Assembly (NCBI GenBank): GCA_944381635.1
Contig: CALWLY010000033.1
Location: 1-34,702 of the forward strand
From: an uncultured Lachnospiraceae bacterium
GTDB lineage: Bacteria > Bacillota > Clostridia > Lachnospirales > Lachnospiraceae
DNA: 34,702 nucleotides
Reading direction: 5' to 3'
A program made the position numbers and the translations under genes. Below the pieces are notes generated by a model, which ran no database searches, had not been told where the DNA came from, and was given only the letters and a program-made list of their open reading frames with translations. Below, in pieces: positions 24,174 to 31,782 of this stretch; position 1 is the first letter of the stretch, and each line of letters starts with the position of its first letter.

Positions 24174-25013
24174 TTAAATCAACGTTGAAATCAAAATTGT
24201 CACTGCCACCCAAAGAAAGGAAACGGCCAGAAACAATAAATCGTTATTTGATACTTTCAGGGCAGACAGCTTGATTTTCTTTACTTTCTTATCAATGGCA
24301 GCGTAACGATATCCCTTAATCTCCAATACTTCCACAGTTGTCCTGGAGCGCTTTGCCGTATTGAGCATCAGCGGGTAGAAAGAATGGATAATTATCTTAA
24401 TCTGATAAATCAAATATTTGATCTTACCTGTCAGCTTTTCATGTTCCGGCGGATTGCCTCTTAAACGATAAGATAACAGCACATTCTGAAATTCTTCCAT
24501 CAGCAGCGGAAGCATTCTATAAGCATAGGATATGGAAAAAGAGAGCCGTTCCGGGCATCCGTACCATAAAAGTCCGTTTGCCAGCTTATCCGGATCCAAT
24601 CCGGAAAAAATTGTAACCGACGCCAGAGAAACCGTGGCAACCTTTAAGGTCAGAATCAAAAGAGGCGCTACAGCGGAAGCATTTCCTCCAAAGAGTAAGG
24701 TGACAATGAGAAGGTAACCCGTCTGCGAAAAGACCCCCAGCGAAAACAGAAACAATACCAGACCTGCCACGCGGGCCATTCTGGTTGTGATGGCTACCAA
24801 CAGAAAACATCCTATTAAAAATGGGACATCATTGACAAACCACGGCACTAATCCGAAAAAGAGATACCATACCAGCAAAATTCTGGGATCCATACCGGCA
24901 ATAACCGTGTCATCATTTCCATAGGCATTCTTTAATACCTGATTGCGCAGGAAATCAATGGATAACTTATCCAAAATATTCTCTGAAAGTTTATCAACTG
25001 TTTTCATTCGCAT
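24174..25013 (-). CDS. ECF transporter T component
   Basis: 279 residues from the ATG at 25013, with GGAGG 4 nt upstream; a TTG at 25028 would place that site inside the gene. CbiQ/EcfT fold: four to five hydrophobic segments between about 45 and 150, then cytoplasmic coupling helices carrying LLSYRLRGNP and VLEIKGYRYAA, the positions of the two ATPase-contacting motifs; a C-terminal helix ends the protein. The second motif has IKG rather than the common ARG. It overlaps the ATPase gene by 20 bp and couples the fused ATPases to the S component. Confidence 0.85.
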   Translation of the reverse strand: MRMKTVDKLSENILDKLSIDFLRNQVLKNAYGNDDTVIAGMDPRILLVWYLFFGLVPWFVNDVPFLIGCFLLVAITTRMARVAGLVLFLFSLGVFSQTGYLLIVTLLFGGNASAVAPLLILTLKVATVSLASVTIFSGLDPDKLANGLLWYGCPERLSFSISYAYRMLPLLMEEFQNVLLSYRLRGNPPEHEKLTGKIKYLIYQIKIIIHSFYPLMLNTAKRSRTTVEVLEIKGYRYAAIDKKVKKIKLSALKVSNNDLLFLAVSFLWVAVTILISTLI

Positions 25014-26706
25014 TTGTCCTCCTTTCAAACTGATTCAGGAAATCATCGATGGTATAGCAGAGTGCTTCCGGACAGAGTGCTTTTCCCATGGAAAAAATCT
25101 CCGGAGGGCGAATTCCTGCTTTTTTCACAACCTCCTGATTGCTGAAAATCTCGTCCCTGCCGCCATCTGCAGCAACTTTTCCTTCCGACAAAACAATAAT
25201 CCGATCGGCCCATTCACAGACAAGCTGCATATCATGGGTTGCAATCACCACTGTCTCTGTAATGGATTTCATCTCTTCCAGCGTACGAATAATTTCTTTT
25301 CTGGTAGCAATATCCAGATTGGCAGTAGGCTCATCCAACAATAAAATTTCAGGATTTAAAGCAATTCCGATTGCAAGGCTCGCACGACGCATCTGACCTC
25401 CCGATAAAAGCCTTCCATCACGTTCTCCAAGCTCTGTCAGTCTGAAACGTTGCAGCAATTCCTGCGTCCGTCTGCCGCTTTCCGGAATGCCCCGCACCTC
25501 CATGGCATAGGCAATATCTCCGGCTATGGAGTCCTTAATGAACATGTCCTCCGGGTTCTGATACACCATGGAAATTTTTCTGGATAAAACTTCCGTTTTC
25601 AGTGAACGAATACTGTGCCCGTTCACCAGAACCTCTCCGGAGGCAGGTTTTAACAATCCTACCAGCATTTTCATCAGCGTAGACTTTCCTGCTCCATTGG
25701 AACCGATCAGTGCAATGTTATCTCCCTTTCGTATTTTCAGATCAAGTCCTGAAAATACTACATGGGGATTTCCTTTCACACTGCGGTATGCAATGCCCAC
25801 ATCGCAAAACTCTGCCACAACCTCCCGCTGATCATCGTGAACGCCCGCGGCAACTGCTCTCCTGCCGGGTTTGGGAACAAAAAAGGCTTTTCCCTCCTCC
25901 ACTGTCGTGGGTAAAGAAATATTTTCGGCAAGCTGTTCCTTCTCCTGCATCCGGTGCGCTGCAATCGTCACCTGAGGCGGAAAAATATTGCAGGCCTGCA
26001 GTTCTTCCACACGGCGCAAAGATGCATCAGCAGGCAACGTCCATTGAATTTTGCCATCCTTCATCAAAGTAACATGCTTGCAGTAATCTGCTATATATTC
26101 TGTATGGTGTTCGATCACAATAATGGTTTTTCCGTGTTTCTCATTTAACTCCTTCAGTACTCCATAAATTCTGTCCGCATGCATAGGATCCAGCTGTGCA
26201 ATAGGTTCATCCAGAATCAACACCTCAGGCTGGAGAGAAACTGCTCCTGCCAATGCCAGCAAATGGGTCTGACCTCCTGAGAGCTGCCAGATATAATCGT
26301 TTTCCCTTCCCATCAGACCGCACTGTTCCAACGCTTTTTTCCCACGCTCCAGATAATCCGGCATTGCATAATTTAAGCAGGCATAGGACGCATCGTCCAA
26401 AACAGTAGGCCGAATAATTTGGTTTTCAAAATCCTGATAAACATATCCTACCTTTTGCGCCAGTACGCCAACATCCGTCTGTTTTGTATCCAGTCCGCAG
26501 GCAAGAACAGTTCCCTCAAAATCACCGCTGATAAACTGGGGAATCAGCCCGTTAAGCGTTTTACAAAGAGTAGACTTTCCGCAGCCGTTGTTTCCAACGA
26601 TTGCCAGAAAGTCCCCTTTTTCAATCTGAATCGAAACATCTTTCAAAGTTGGCTCTGATGCGCCCGGATAGGAATAGGTCAAATGATCTATTTCTATTAC
26701 ATTCAT
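24994..26706 (-). CDS. ECF transporter ATPase, two fused ABC domains
   Basis: 570 residues from the ATG at 26706, 5 nt after the S-component stop, so probably coupled. Domain 1: Walker A GNNGCGKST (38-46), signature LSGGQ (142-146), Walker B EVLILDEP (161-168), H200. Domain 2: Walker A GSNGAGKST (335-343), signature LSGGQ (434-438), Walker B ILLLDEP (454-460), H491. Both sites look active. A linker of some 70 residues (about 230-300) joins them. Fusion of both ATPases in an operon with its own S and T genes indicates a dedicated (group I) ECF importer rather than a shared module. Confidence 0.92.
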   Translation of the reverse strand: MNVIEIDHLTYSYPGASEPTLKDVSIQIEKGDFLAIVGNNGCGKSTLCKTLNGLIPQFISGDFEGTVLACGLDTKQTDVGVLAQKVGYVYQDFENQIIRPTVLDDASYACLNYAMPDYLERGKKALEQCGLMGRENDYIWQLSGGQTHLLALAGAVSLQPEVLILDEPIAQLDPMHADRIYGVLKELNEKHGKTIIVIEHHTEYIADYCKHVTLMKDGKIQWTLPADASLRRVEELQACNIFPPQVTIAAHRMQEKEQLAENISLPTTVEEGKAFFVPKPGRRAVAAGVHDDQREVVAEFCDVGIAYRSVKGNPHVVFSGLDLKIRKGDNIALIGSNGAGKSTLMKMLVGLLKPASGEVLVNGHSIRSLKTEVLSRKISMVYQNPEDMFIKDSIAGDIAYAMEVRGIPESGRRTQELLQRFRLTELGERDGRLLSGGQMRRASLAIGIALNPEILLLDEPTANLDIATRKEIIRTLEEMKSITETVVIATHDMQLVCEWADRIIVLSEGKVAADGGRDEIFSNQEVVKKAGIRPPEIFSMGKALCPEALCYTIDDFLNQFERRTNANENS

Positions 26707-26711
26707 AAACT

Positions 26712-27563
26712 TTACGCTTTCTTTTCCACAGATATTTTTGATGCCTGCATTCTCATGACCCATACTACAGCCACAACAACCACAGCAGCGACTACCATTC
26801 CTATAGCTAAAGCCGTTGAGCTTTCTGCCCATTCAGCTTCCCAGTCAATGATAGATAAACCGCTTTCCGCCATAAATTCAGCTCCAACAGCCACAATAAA
26901 TGCAGCAATGCAGCCCAAAATAGCTTTCAGACCAATTTTTCCAAGGAAAGTTTTCTCCGTGCGAGGCTGCATACCTAACAGCGGCTCAATCTTTCCATAA
27001 AGCTTAGGTACCAGATAAAGGGTAGGAAGCAGGCAAAACAGAATGCCTGAAAACAGCAGATCGTTAAGGAAAGCAAATCCTTCTGTGGAAAAAACACTCT
27101 CCGGCAAACCTGCCACAGCCTCGAAGTCCTGAACGGCAAACTGTACTTTGAGTATATCTACAACCGTACCAAGGAAAAGCTGTATAGCGGCTCCGCCGAA
27201 AGCAGCTATGCCTACCATGGTACGATTTTTCGGATTACGTACCATGCGGCCGGCAATATAAATGCCAATAGTCACAGTAATGAATTTTTCCAGCTCGCCC
27301 AAACCGCCAAACTGTCCCAGCATGATTTCGCTGAATACCAGTTCACCGGTAGCAGCCCCCAATGCAGCAGACATAGGGTCAAACAGCATTGCCAGTGTAA
27401 GCGGAATAAAAAGGAAATACTCTACAGAAAATTCCACAATTCCCACCTGAAACTTTGGAATCAGCTCTGTAAACAAAGTTGCCAGTCCGTAAAGTGCCAT
27501 GGTCAGCACAAATACCATCAGCTTTTGTGATTGCGTCGATGACTGTTTTTGAGTCGTTGTCAT
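26712..27563 (-). CDS. ECF transporter S component, substrate unknown
   Basis: 283 residues; ATG with AGGAGG. About six hydrophobic segments: two before residue 70, two between 75 and 135, and two after 160, the last near the C-terminus (LAIGMVVAAVVVVAVVWVM). The acidic stretch EFSVEYFLFIP and the GAATGELVFSE segment look like pocket-lining elements. It is longer than typical S components (about 170-200) and has an extra C-terminal helix with an extracytoplasmic DWEAEWAES loop. No match to ThiW, BioY, RibU, PanT or similar signatures was recognised. First gene of the six-gene operon. Confidence 0.8.
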   Translation of the reverse strand: MTTTQKQSSTQSQKLMVFVLTMALYGLATLFTELIPKFQVGIVEFSVEYFLFIPLTLAMLFDPMSAALGAATGELVFSEIMLGQFGGLGELEKFITVTIGIYIAGRMVRNPKNRTMVGIAAFGGAAIQLFLGTVVDILKVQFAVQDFEAVAGLPESVFSTEGFAFLNDLLFSGILFCLLPTLYLVPKLYGKIEPLLGMQPRTEKTFLGKIGLKAILGCIAAFIVAVGAEFMAESGLSIIDWEAEWAESSTALAIGMVVAAVVVVAVVWVMRMQASKISVEKKA

Positions 27564-27610
27564 ATCATGATCCTCCTAAATGATTGTCTCTTATTTTTTT
27601 GTACAATCTC

Positions 27611-27616
27611 ATTATA
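27611..27616 (-). promoter_or_regulatory. Possible -10 of the ECF operon
   Basis: TATAAT on the minus strand, 48 bp before the S-component start. No good -35 at 16-18 bp was found, which would fit activation. The inverted repeat at 27652 ends 35 bp upstream. Confidence 0.4.
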
Positions 27617-27651
27617 GAAACGCAATGTAAATTCCTCTATCAGCTCAAAGT

Positions 27652-27706
27652 AAAATGTGTGATAAATTTTCATAAATATAACCAATGAAAATTTATCACA
27701 CATTTT
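27652..27706. repeat. Perfect 22-bp inverted repeat before the ECF operon
   Basis: Arms 27652-27673 and 27685-27706 are exact complements (outer end AAAATGTGTGATAAA, inner end TTTTCAT) around an 11-nt spacer. Six T follow on the plus strand, so it would terminate plus-strand transcription, but no plus-strand gene precedes it. On the minus strand it lies just upstream of the operon promoter. It may be an operator for a dimeric regulator, a transcript end for the radical SAM gene, or a small mobile-element trace. Confidence 0.6.
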
Positions 27707-27721
27707 TTCTGTTCTGGTATT

Positions 27722-27822
27722 CCTGCCACTTTCATGGCGCGCAAAACCTTATCCCGGTTCGTTCTCCCGATTTATCGTTCTTGTGGAAACCACAATTTTC
27801 TTTTTTTCAGTAACTTTCTATG
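27722..27822 (-). pseudogene. Ghost of a WYL/YafY-type HTH gene
   Basis: On the minus strand, KVTEKKKIVVSTRTINRE and, after a frame change, NRDKVLRAMKVAGIP resemble the HTH of the WYL regulator at 29102-30034 (EKFEVSRRTINRDIEALCRAGIP). At DNA level CCCGATTTATCGTTCTT-TGGAAACC (about 27767-27790) nearly matches the same part of that gene (about 29930-29953). No start or downstream domain remains, so this is a short duplicated or degraded relic. Confidence 0.5.
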
Positions 27823-27832
27823 CAACATCCTT

Positions 27833-28705
27833 TTATACAAATAAACTCATCTGCTCATATCCTTTTTCCTCCGGAAATTCTTTCAGATAAGCAAAAATAT
27901 CTTCCGCTTTATATAAAATCCCGGCTCGCTGACAGGTATCTTCAAATCTTTGCGTAAGCATTCGGTGATTGGGGCTTAAAACTTCATAGGCATACCCATA
28001 TCTGCTCTGGTATTCCTTTTTCAATCCCGGGAAATGTCTGTCCAACGCCTGGTAAAAATATTCTCTGTTGCCTTCCCGCAGAGTAACGCCCATTCCCATG
28101 TTGAGAATTCCTTTCACTCCTGCCTCCAGACAGTCATTTAATATGCCGTCCAGATTCTCCCGCGTATCGTTGATAAAGGGAAGCAGCGGTGTCAGCCAGA
28201 CAATCGTCGGGATTCCCGCCTCCCTCATGGCTTTTAAAACCTTAACCCGGCTGCTTGTAACACAGACATGAGGTTCCACAATACGGCAAAGACTGTCATC
28301 GTATGTGGTCAGTGTCATCTGTACAACCGCTTTGGACTTTTCGTTAATGCTGCGCAAAAGCTCCAGATCCCGCAAAATACGGTCCGACTTGGTCTGTACC
28401 GCTATTCCAAACCCGTACTGCTCTATTAGTTCCATACATCGTCTGGTCAGCATCAGATTTTCCTCGCAGTGCATATAAGGATCGCACATAGCGCCGGTTC
28501 CGATCATACATTTTTTTCGTTTGGACCGAAGCTTTTGTTCCAGCAGTACCGGTGCATTCTGCTTAACTTCAATGTCCTCAAAAGCATGTTCAAAACCATA
28601 GCACTTGCTGCGGCTGTCACAATAAATACAGCCATGCGTGCATCCGCGATAAAGATTCATTCCGTTGCCTGCTGACAAAATTCCCTTTGCATCCACAAAA
28701 TGCAC
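27833..28705 (-). CDS. Radical SAM protein (SplB-like family)
   Basis: 290 residues from a GTG start at 28705, with GAGGGG upstream. The SAM cluster motif is MNLYRGCTHGCIYC (C22, C26, C29), followed by GTGAMCDPYMHCEE. The later blocks QMTLTTYDDSLCRIVEPH and WLTPLLPFINDTRENLDGIL are typical of the compact SPL-like/Rv2578c-type group. It lacks additional cluster-binding domains; the reaction is unknown. It belongs to a minus-strand run with a TfoX-N protein (33 bp upstream) and a WYL regulator. Confidence 0.88.
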   Translation of the reverse strand: MHFVDAKGILSAGNGMNLYRGCTHGCIYCDSRSKCYGFEHAFEDIEVKQNAPVLLEQKLRSKRKKCMIGTGAMCDPYMHCEENLMLTRRCMELIEQYGFGIAVQTKSDRILRDLELLRSINEKSKAVVQMTLTTYDDSLCRIVEPHVCVTSSRVKVLKAMREAGIPTIVWLTPLLPFINDTRENLDGILNDCLEAGVKGILNMGMGVTLREGNREYFYQALDRHFPGLKKEYQSRYGYAYEVLSPNHRMLTQRFEDTCQRAGILYKAEDIFAYLKEFPEEKGYEQMSLFV

Positions 28706-28738
28706 TGTTTGCTTCCCCTCTTTCTCGCTGTTTTATAA

Positions 28739-29083
28739 TCAAACGCCATCTGACGACCTCCTTCTTTTTCTGGGTTTCTTTGTCTTCGGCTCCGGAAGTT
28801 CCGGATACATCTCTCTTACCATCCGGCACAAGTTCTCCCTGTCTTCCAAAATGGTGCAGGGAAGCAAGGCTGTTGGAGTATTCTCCCATACCTCTTCCCG
28901 ACAGTCCGGCATGAACCTTCTGGAAGCAGGTGTGTCTTTTACGGCAAACCCGTCTCCGTATATTCCTCCGATCAGCTTCTCCCGATAATAAAACAGCCAG
29001 CCTCCCATCATAGGAATGTATCGGATCTCTCCCAGCGGTGCCAGCTGTTCCGCCACATAAAGCGCCAACTCCTTTTGAGCCAT
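28739..29083 (-). CDS. TfoX N-terminal domain protein
   Basis: 114 residues; ATG with GGGGAGGG upstream. IRYIPMMGGWLFYYREKLIGGIYGDGFAVKDT and CREEVWENTP match the TfoX/Sxy N-terminal domain, and the basic tail PKTKKPRKRRRSS is common in stand-alone members. In gamma-proteobacteria TfoX activates competence; stand-alone Firmicute versions have no proven role. It is translated 18 bp after the WYL regulator gene, likely in one transcript. Confidence 0.85.
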   Translation of the reverse strand: MAQKELALYVAEQLAPLGEIRYIPMMGGWLFYYREKLIGGIYGDGFAVKDTPASRRFMPDCREEVWENTPTALLPCTILEDRENLCRMVREMYPELPEPKTKKPRKRRRSSDGV

Positions 29084-29101
29084 GATTCTCCCTCCCCTGT
29101 C

Positions 29102-30034
29102 TTATCTTTCTTTATTTACATTGTTTTCCTTTCGGTAAATAGCTGCAATTCTTTCTGCTGTTTTCAAAAGTCTTTCCCTTACTGTATCCGGCTCCAGCAC
29201 CTCTGCCTTTTCCCCGAAAGTAAGCAGCCATCCCAGCAAAGAATCCTCATCGCTATAATCCATCTCGAACAGCAGGCGTCCATCTTTCTGCTCTTGAAAA
29301 CAATAAGGACCAAATTCTTCCACCAGCCTCCATTTTGCATCCGATTCAAAAAGTGCTTTTACCCGGATATTCGCCGGGAAAATCCTCTCATTGGAAAGAT
29401 CCGGCATTGGTATCTGCCTGGGAACAAAAGTTTCTTCCGTTTTTTTCAGACACTCCATCCGGTTCAGTTTGAACATACGGAAATCCTCTCTTTTCAGGCA
29501 CCAGCCCCACACATACCAGCTGGACCATTTAAAAATCAGATAATAAGGCTCTATCCTGCGGATACTGTCACCGCCGGGGGCATAGTATTGAAAGGTCAAC
29601 AGTTTTCTTTCCTCTGCCGCATCCTGAATCAGAGATATTTTCGGAGCTAAAGATTCTTTATACCAGGAAGACAAATCAATCAGGATACTGTCCCGGCCGC
29701 TGACAAAGTTGGCCGCACCCGGTTTCAGCTTTTCCATCAACTGCCCGTAATACCTGCTGCCGCTGACGCTGTCCAGGCTTCGCAAACCAGCCAGGATCAT
29801 CTGCATATCCTTTGAAGTAAGAAGCGTCCGGTCCATACGATAACCTTCCATTATGCGGATACCGCCTCCTGCTCCCTGAATGGTGCAGATTGGTATCCCG
29901 GCTCTGCACAATGCTTCGATATCCCGATTTATTGTTCTTCTGGAAACCTCGAATTTCTCCGCAAGTTCCGGCGCCGTAATCTTTTCCTGCTGCAAAAGAA
30001 CGGATAGTATGCCAATCAACCGATCTGTTTTCAT
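29102..30034 (-). CDS. WYL-domain transcriptional regulator (YafY-like)
   Basis: 310 residues; ATG at 30034. The HTH (1-60) reads LQQEKITAPELAEKFEVSRRTINRDIEALCRAGIPI. The WYL region (about 135-220) has IEPYYLIFKWSSWYVWGWCLKREDFRMFKLNRM, with WYV in place of WYL, and a C-terminal extension follows (220-310). Such proteins bind nucleic acid or small-molecule ligands through the WYL domain. It is first gene of the run with TfoX-N and radical SAM genes. Dyads upstream (30067-30087) could be its own operator. A DNA ghost of its HTH lies at 27722-27822. Confidence 0.9.
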   Translation of the reverse strand: MKTDRLIGILSVLLQQEKITAPELAEKFEVSRRTINRDIEALCRAGIPICTIQGAGGGIRIMEGYRMDRTLLTSKDMQMILAGLRSLDSVSGSRYYGQLMEKLKPGAANFVSGRDSILIDLSSWYKESLAPKISLIQDAAEERKLLTFQYYAPGGDSIRRIEPYYLIFKWSSWYVWGWCLKREDFRMFKLNRMECLKKTEETFVPRQIPMPDLSNERIFPANIRVKALFESDAKWRLVEEFGPYCFQEQKDGRLLFEMDYSDEDSLLGWLLTFGEKAEVLEPDTVRERLLKTAERIAAIYRKENNVNKER

Positions 30035-30066
30035 CTGAATTTCCTGCCTTTATTTTAACAAATAAA

Positions 30067-30087
30067 ATACGACAATAGTATGTCATG
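30067..30087. promoter_or_regulatory. Candidate operator of the WYL regulator
   Basis: GACA-atagta-TGTC inside ATACGACA...TGTCATG, an imperfect dyad 33-53 bp before the start, overlapping a possible -10 (TACTAT, minus strand). Similar TATGACA and GTCGTATA pieces recur in the hairpin at 30101-30143. Confidence 0.3.
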
Positions 30088-30100
30088 TTTATCTTATCAT

Positions 30101-30143
30101 TTTTTTATATGACAGGAAATAAAATTTACCGTCGTATAAAAAA
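30101..30143 (+). repeat. Hairpin element, copy 3 (no 25-bp flank)
   Basis: 43 nt, the same length as copies 1 and 2. The stem is TTTTTTATATGACA/CGTCGTATAAAAAA (12 Watson-Crick pairs, one G-T wobble, one mismatch), and the apex is GGAAATAAAATTTAC. The apex shares GGAAAT-AAATTT with copy 2. T-runs on both strands make it a possible bidirectional terminator. The 25-bp flank of the other copies is absent. Confidence 0.6.
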
Positions 30144-30161
30144 GGCTTTCTGTTTAAATAT

Positions 30162-30219
30162 GAAAACGCTGTAATTTTCATCTTTTATCTTACCCAAAGA
30201 TGAAAGTCACAGCGTTTTC
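30162..30219 (-). terminator. Long hairpin after the thiamin operon
   Basis: Arms 30162-30185 and 30196-30219 pair at 22 of 24 positions (outer GAAAACGCTG/CAGCGTTTTC). It lies 14 bp after the tenA stop on the minus strand, with only a moderate T content following. Likely transcript end of the thi operon. Confidence 0.6.
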
Positions 30220-30232
30220 TATCATACTTACT

Positions 30233-30892
30233 TTACATTTTCCTGTTCCAGGACATTTCCCAGAAGTTTAATTCATATCGGGAACATGCCACAAAAATAT
30301 CTGTCAAATGCTGCAGCTGACTCTGTGTGTAGTTCTCAGTCAGGCGGTTCAGCGTCTCAAGCAGCACCACGTTTTCTTCCGCGTACTCCTCGGAAGCGTA
30401 TCCCTGTATCCATGGGCCATAAAAGGGATCATTGACCGAGGCCGGATTATTCTGAATGATTTTTCTGGCAATCACTTCATAGCTGTAGGCACAGGAAAGG
30501 ATAGCTGCAAGAATTTCTGCTTCTCCTTCCTCGTAGGCAACACGAAGCATATAGGATGTGTAGGAAAGATTGTCCAGAGAGCGGGGTGTGGCGTCCACTT
30601 CCTCCTGTGTGACACCAAATTTTCCCATATAACCGCTGTGTATGTTCAGTTCTCCGTTCATAACGTCGATGTACTTTGAAAACAGTTTTGCAATTTCGAT
30701 ACTTTTTGCCTTCGCAACGCCAACCGCAAAGGTTTTTGCATAATCTTCCAGATACAAATAGTCCTGAATGATATAAAAACGGAATTTTTCTTTATCAAGA
30801 GTACCGTCCTGAATCCCTTTCACAAAAGGATGTTCGTTGTAGACCTCCCAAATTTCTGCCGCTGCATTTAATAATCTGTCTGCTGTATTCAT
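30233..30892 (-). CDS. tenA: Aminopyrimidine aminohydrolase (thiaminase II)
   Basis: 219 residues; the start overlaps the thiD stop by 4 bp (ATGA). TenA hydrolyses aminopyrimidines from degraded thiamin to HMP, which ThiD phosphorylates. Active-site residues are visible: D44 (IIQDYLYLEDYAK), Y47, C134 (LSCAYSYEV) and E207 (SRYELNFWE). Length is typical. Last gene of the salvage operon; the hairpin at 30162 follows. Confidence 0.93.
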   Translation of the reverse strand: MNTADRLLNAAAEIWEVYNEHPFVKGIQDGTLDKEKFRFYIIQDYLYLEDYAKTFAVGVAKAKSIEIAKLFSKYIDVMNGELNIHSGYMGKFGVTQEEVDATPRSLDNLSYTSYMLRVAYEEGEAEILAAILSCAYSYEVIARKIIQNNPASVNDPFYGPWIQGYASEEYAEENVVLLETLNRLTENYTQSQLQHLTDIFVACSRYELNFWEMSWNRKM

Positions 30893-31698
30893 ACGTCTGC
30901 CTCCTTCGCAAATTCTCCCTGTAAAGCAAAGGCATGGTTCATCGGACCGCTGCCTTTTCCCAAATCCAGCATCGCAGCAAGTGCGCCGGAAATATACTCT
31001 TTTGCTCTCTGTACTGCTGTCTCCAGATCATAGCCTTTTGCCAGATTGGAAGCGATGGCAGAAGAAAGAGTACAGCCGGTTCCATGGGTATTGGGATTGT
31101 TGATACGCTTTCCGTAAAACCACTTGAGTTTTCCGTCTGCGTAGAGCAGATCATTGGCATCGTTGACGCTGTGACCGCCCTTAAGCAAAACTGCGCATCC
31201 ATAAGTATCTCCGATTTTTTTTGCGGCAATGGTCATTTCTTCCTCATTTTGAATCTTCATTCCCGAAAGTACCTCCGCTTCCGGAATGTTAGGTGTAACC
31301 ACTGCAGCCAGCGGCAGCAATTCCTTCTTTAAGGTTACAACCGCATCGGATTCCATCAAACTGGAACCGGAAGTAGCAACCATCACAGGATCCACCACTA
31401 TATTTTCCGCCTGATACTGACAAAGACTTTCGGCAATCGTTTCTATCAGCGCAGAGCTGGAAACCATGCCGATTTTCACCGCATCCGGTCGAATGTCTGT
31501 AAAAATCATGTCGATTTGCTGTTTCAGGAAATCGGGAGTTGCCTCCATGATTCCGGTTACGCCGGTGGTATTCTGTGCAGTCAGCGCGGTAATCGCACTC
31601 ATGGCATAGATCCCATTCATGGTCATCGTTTTCAGATCGGCCTGAATACCGGCGCCTCCGCTGCAGTCACTGCCAGCGATTGATAATGCTGTTTTCAT
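30889..31698 (-). CDS. thiD: HMP/HMP-phosphate kinase
   Basis: 269 residues from the ATG at 31698 (KTALSIAGSDCSGGAGIQADLKTM), with GGAG upstream; a longer reading to 31725 lacks a site. Phosphorylates HMP to HMP-P and HMP-PP, the pyrimidine substrate of ThiE. Ribokinase-like fold: VVDPVMVATSG, LLKGGH and the anion-hole motif NTHGTGCTLSSAIA are present. It lies 84 bp after the HAD gene, the widest gap in the operon. Confidence 0.94.
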   Translation of the reverse strand: MKTALSIAGSDCSGGAGIQADLKTMTMNGIYAMSAITALTAQNTTGVTGIMEATPDFLKQQIDMIFTDIRPDAVKIGMVSSSALIETIAESLCQYQAENIVVDPVMVATSGSSLMESDAVVTLKKELLPLAAVVTPNIPEAEVLSGMKIQNEEEMTIAAKKIGDTYGCAVLLKGGHSVNDANDLLYADGKLKWFYGKRINNPNTHGTGCTLSSAIASNLAKGYDLETAVQRAKEYISGALAAMLDLGKGSGPMNHAFALQGEFAKEADV

Positions 31699-31782
31699 AT
31701 GTTTGTCTCCTTTCGTTTTCAGCACTATTTTTATTGAGCGACAGAAAGTGGTGCCCCCGGTCTGCCGCTTGAAGCCATCGGC

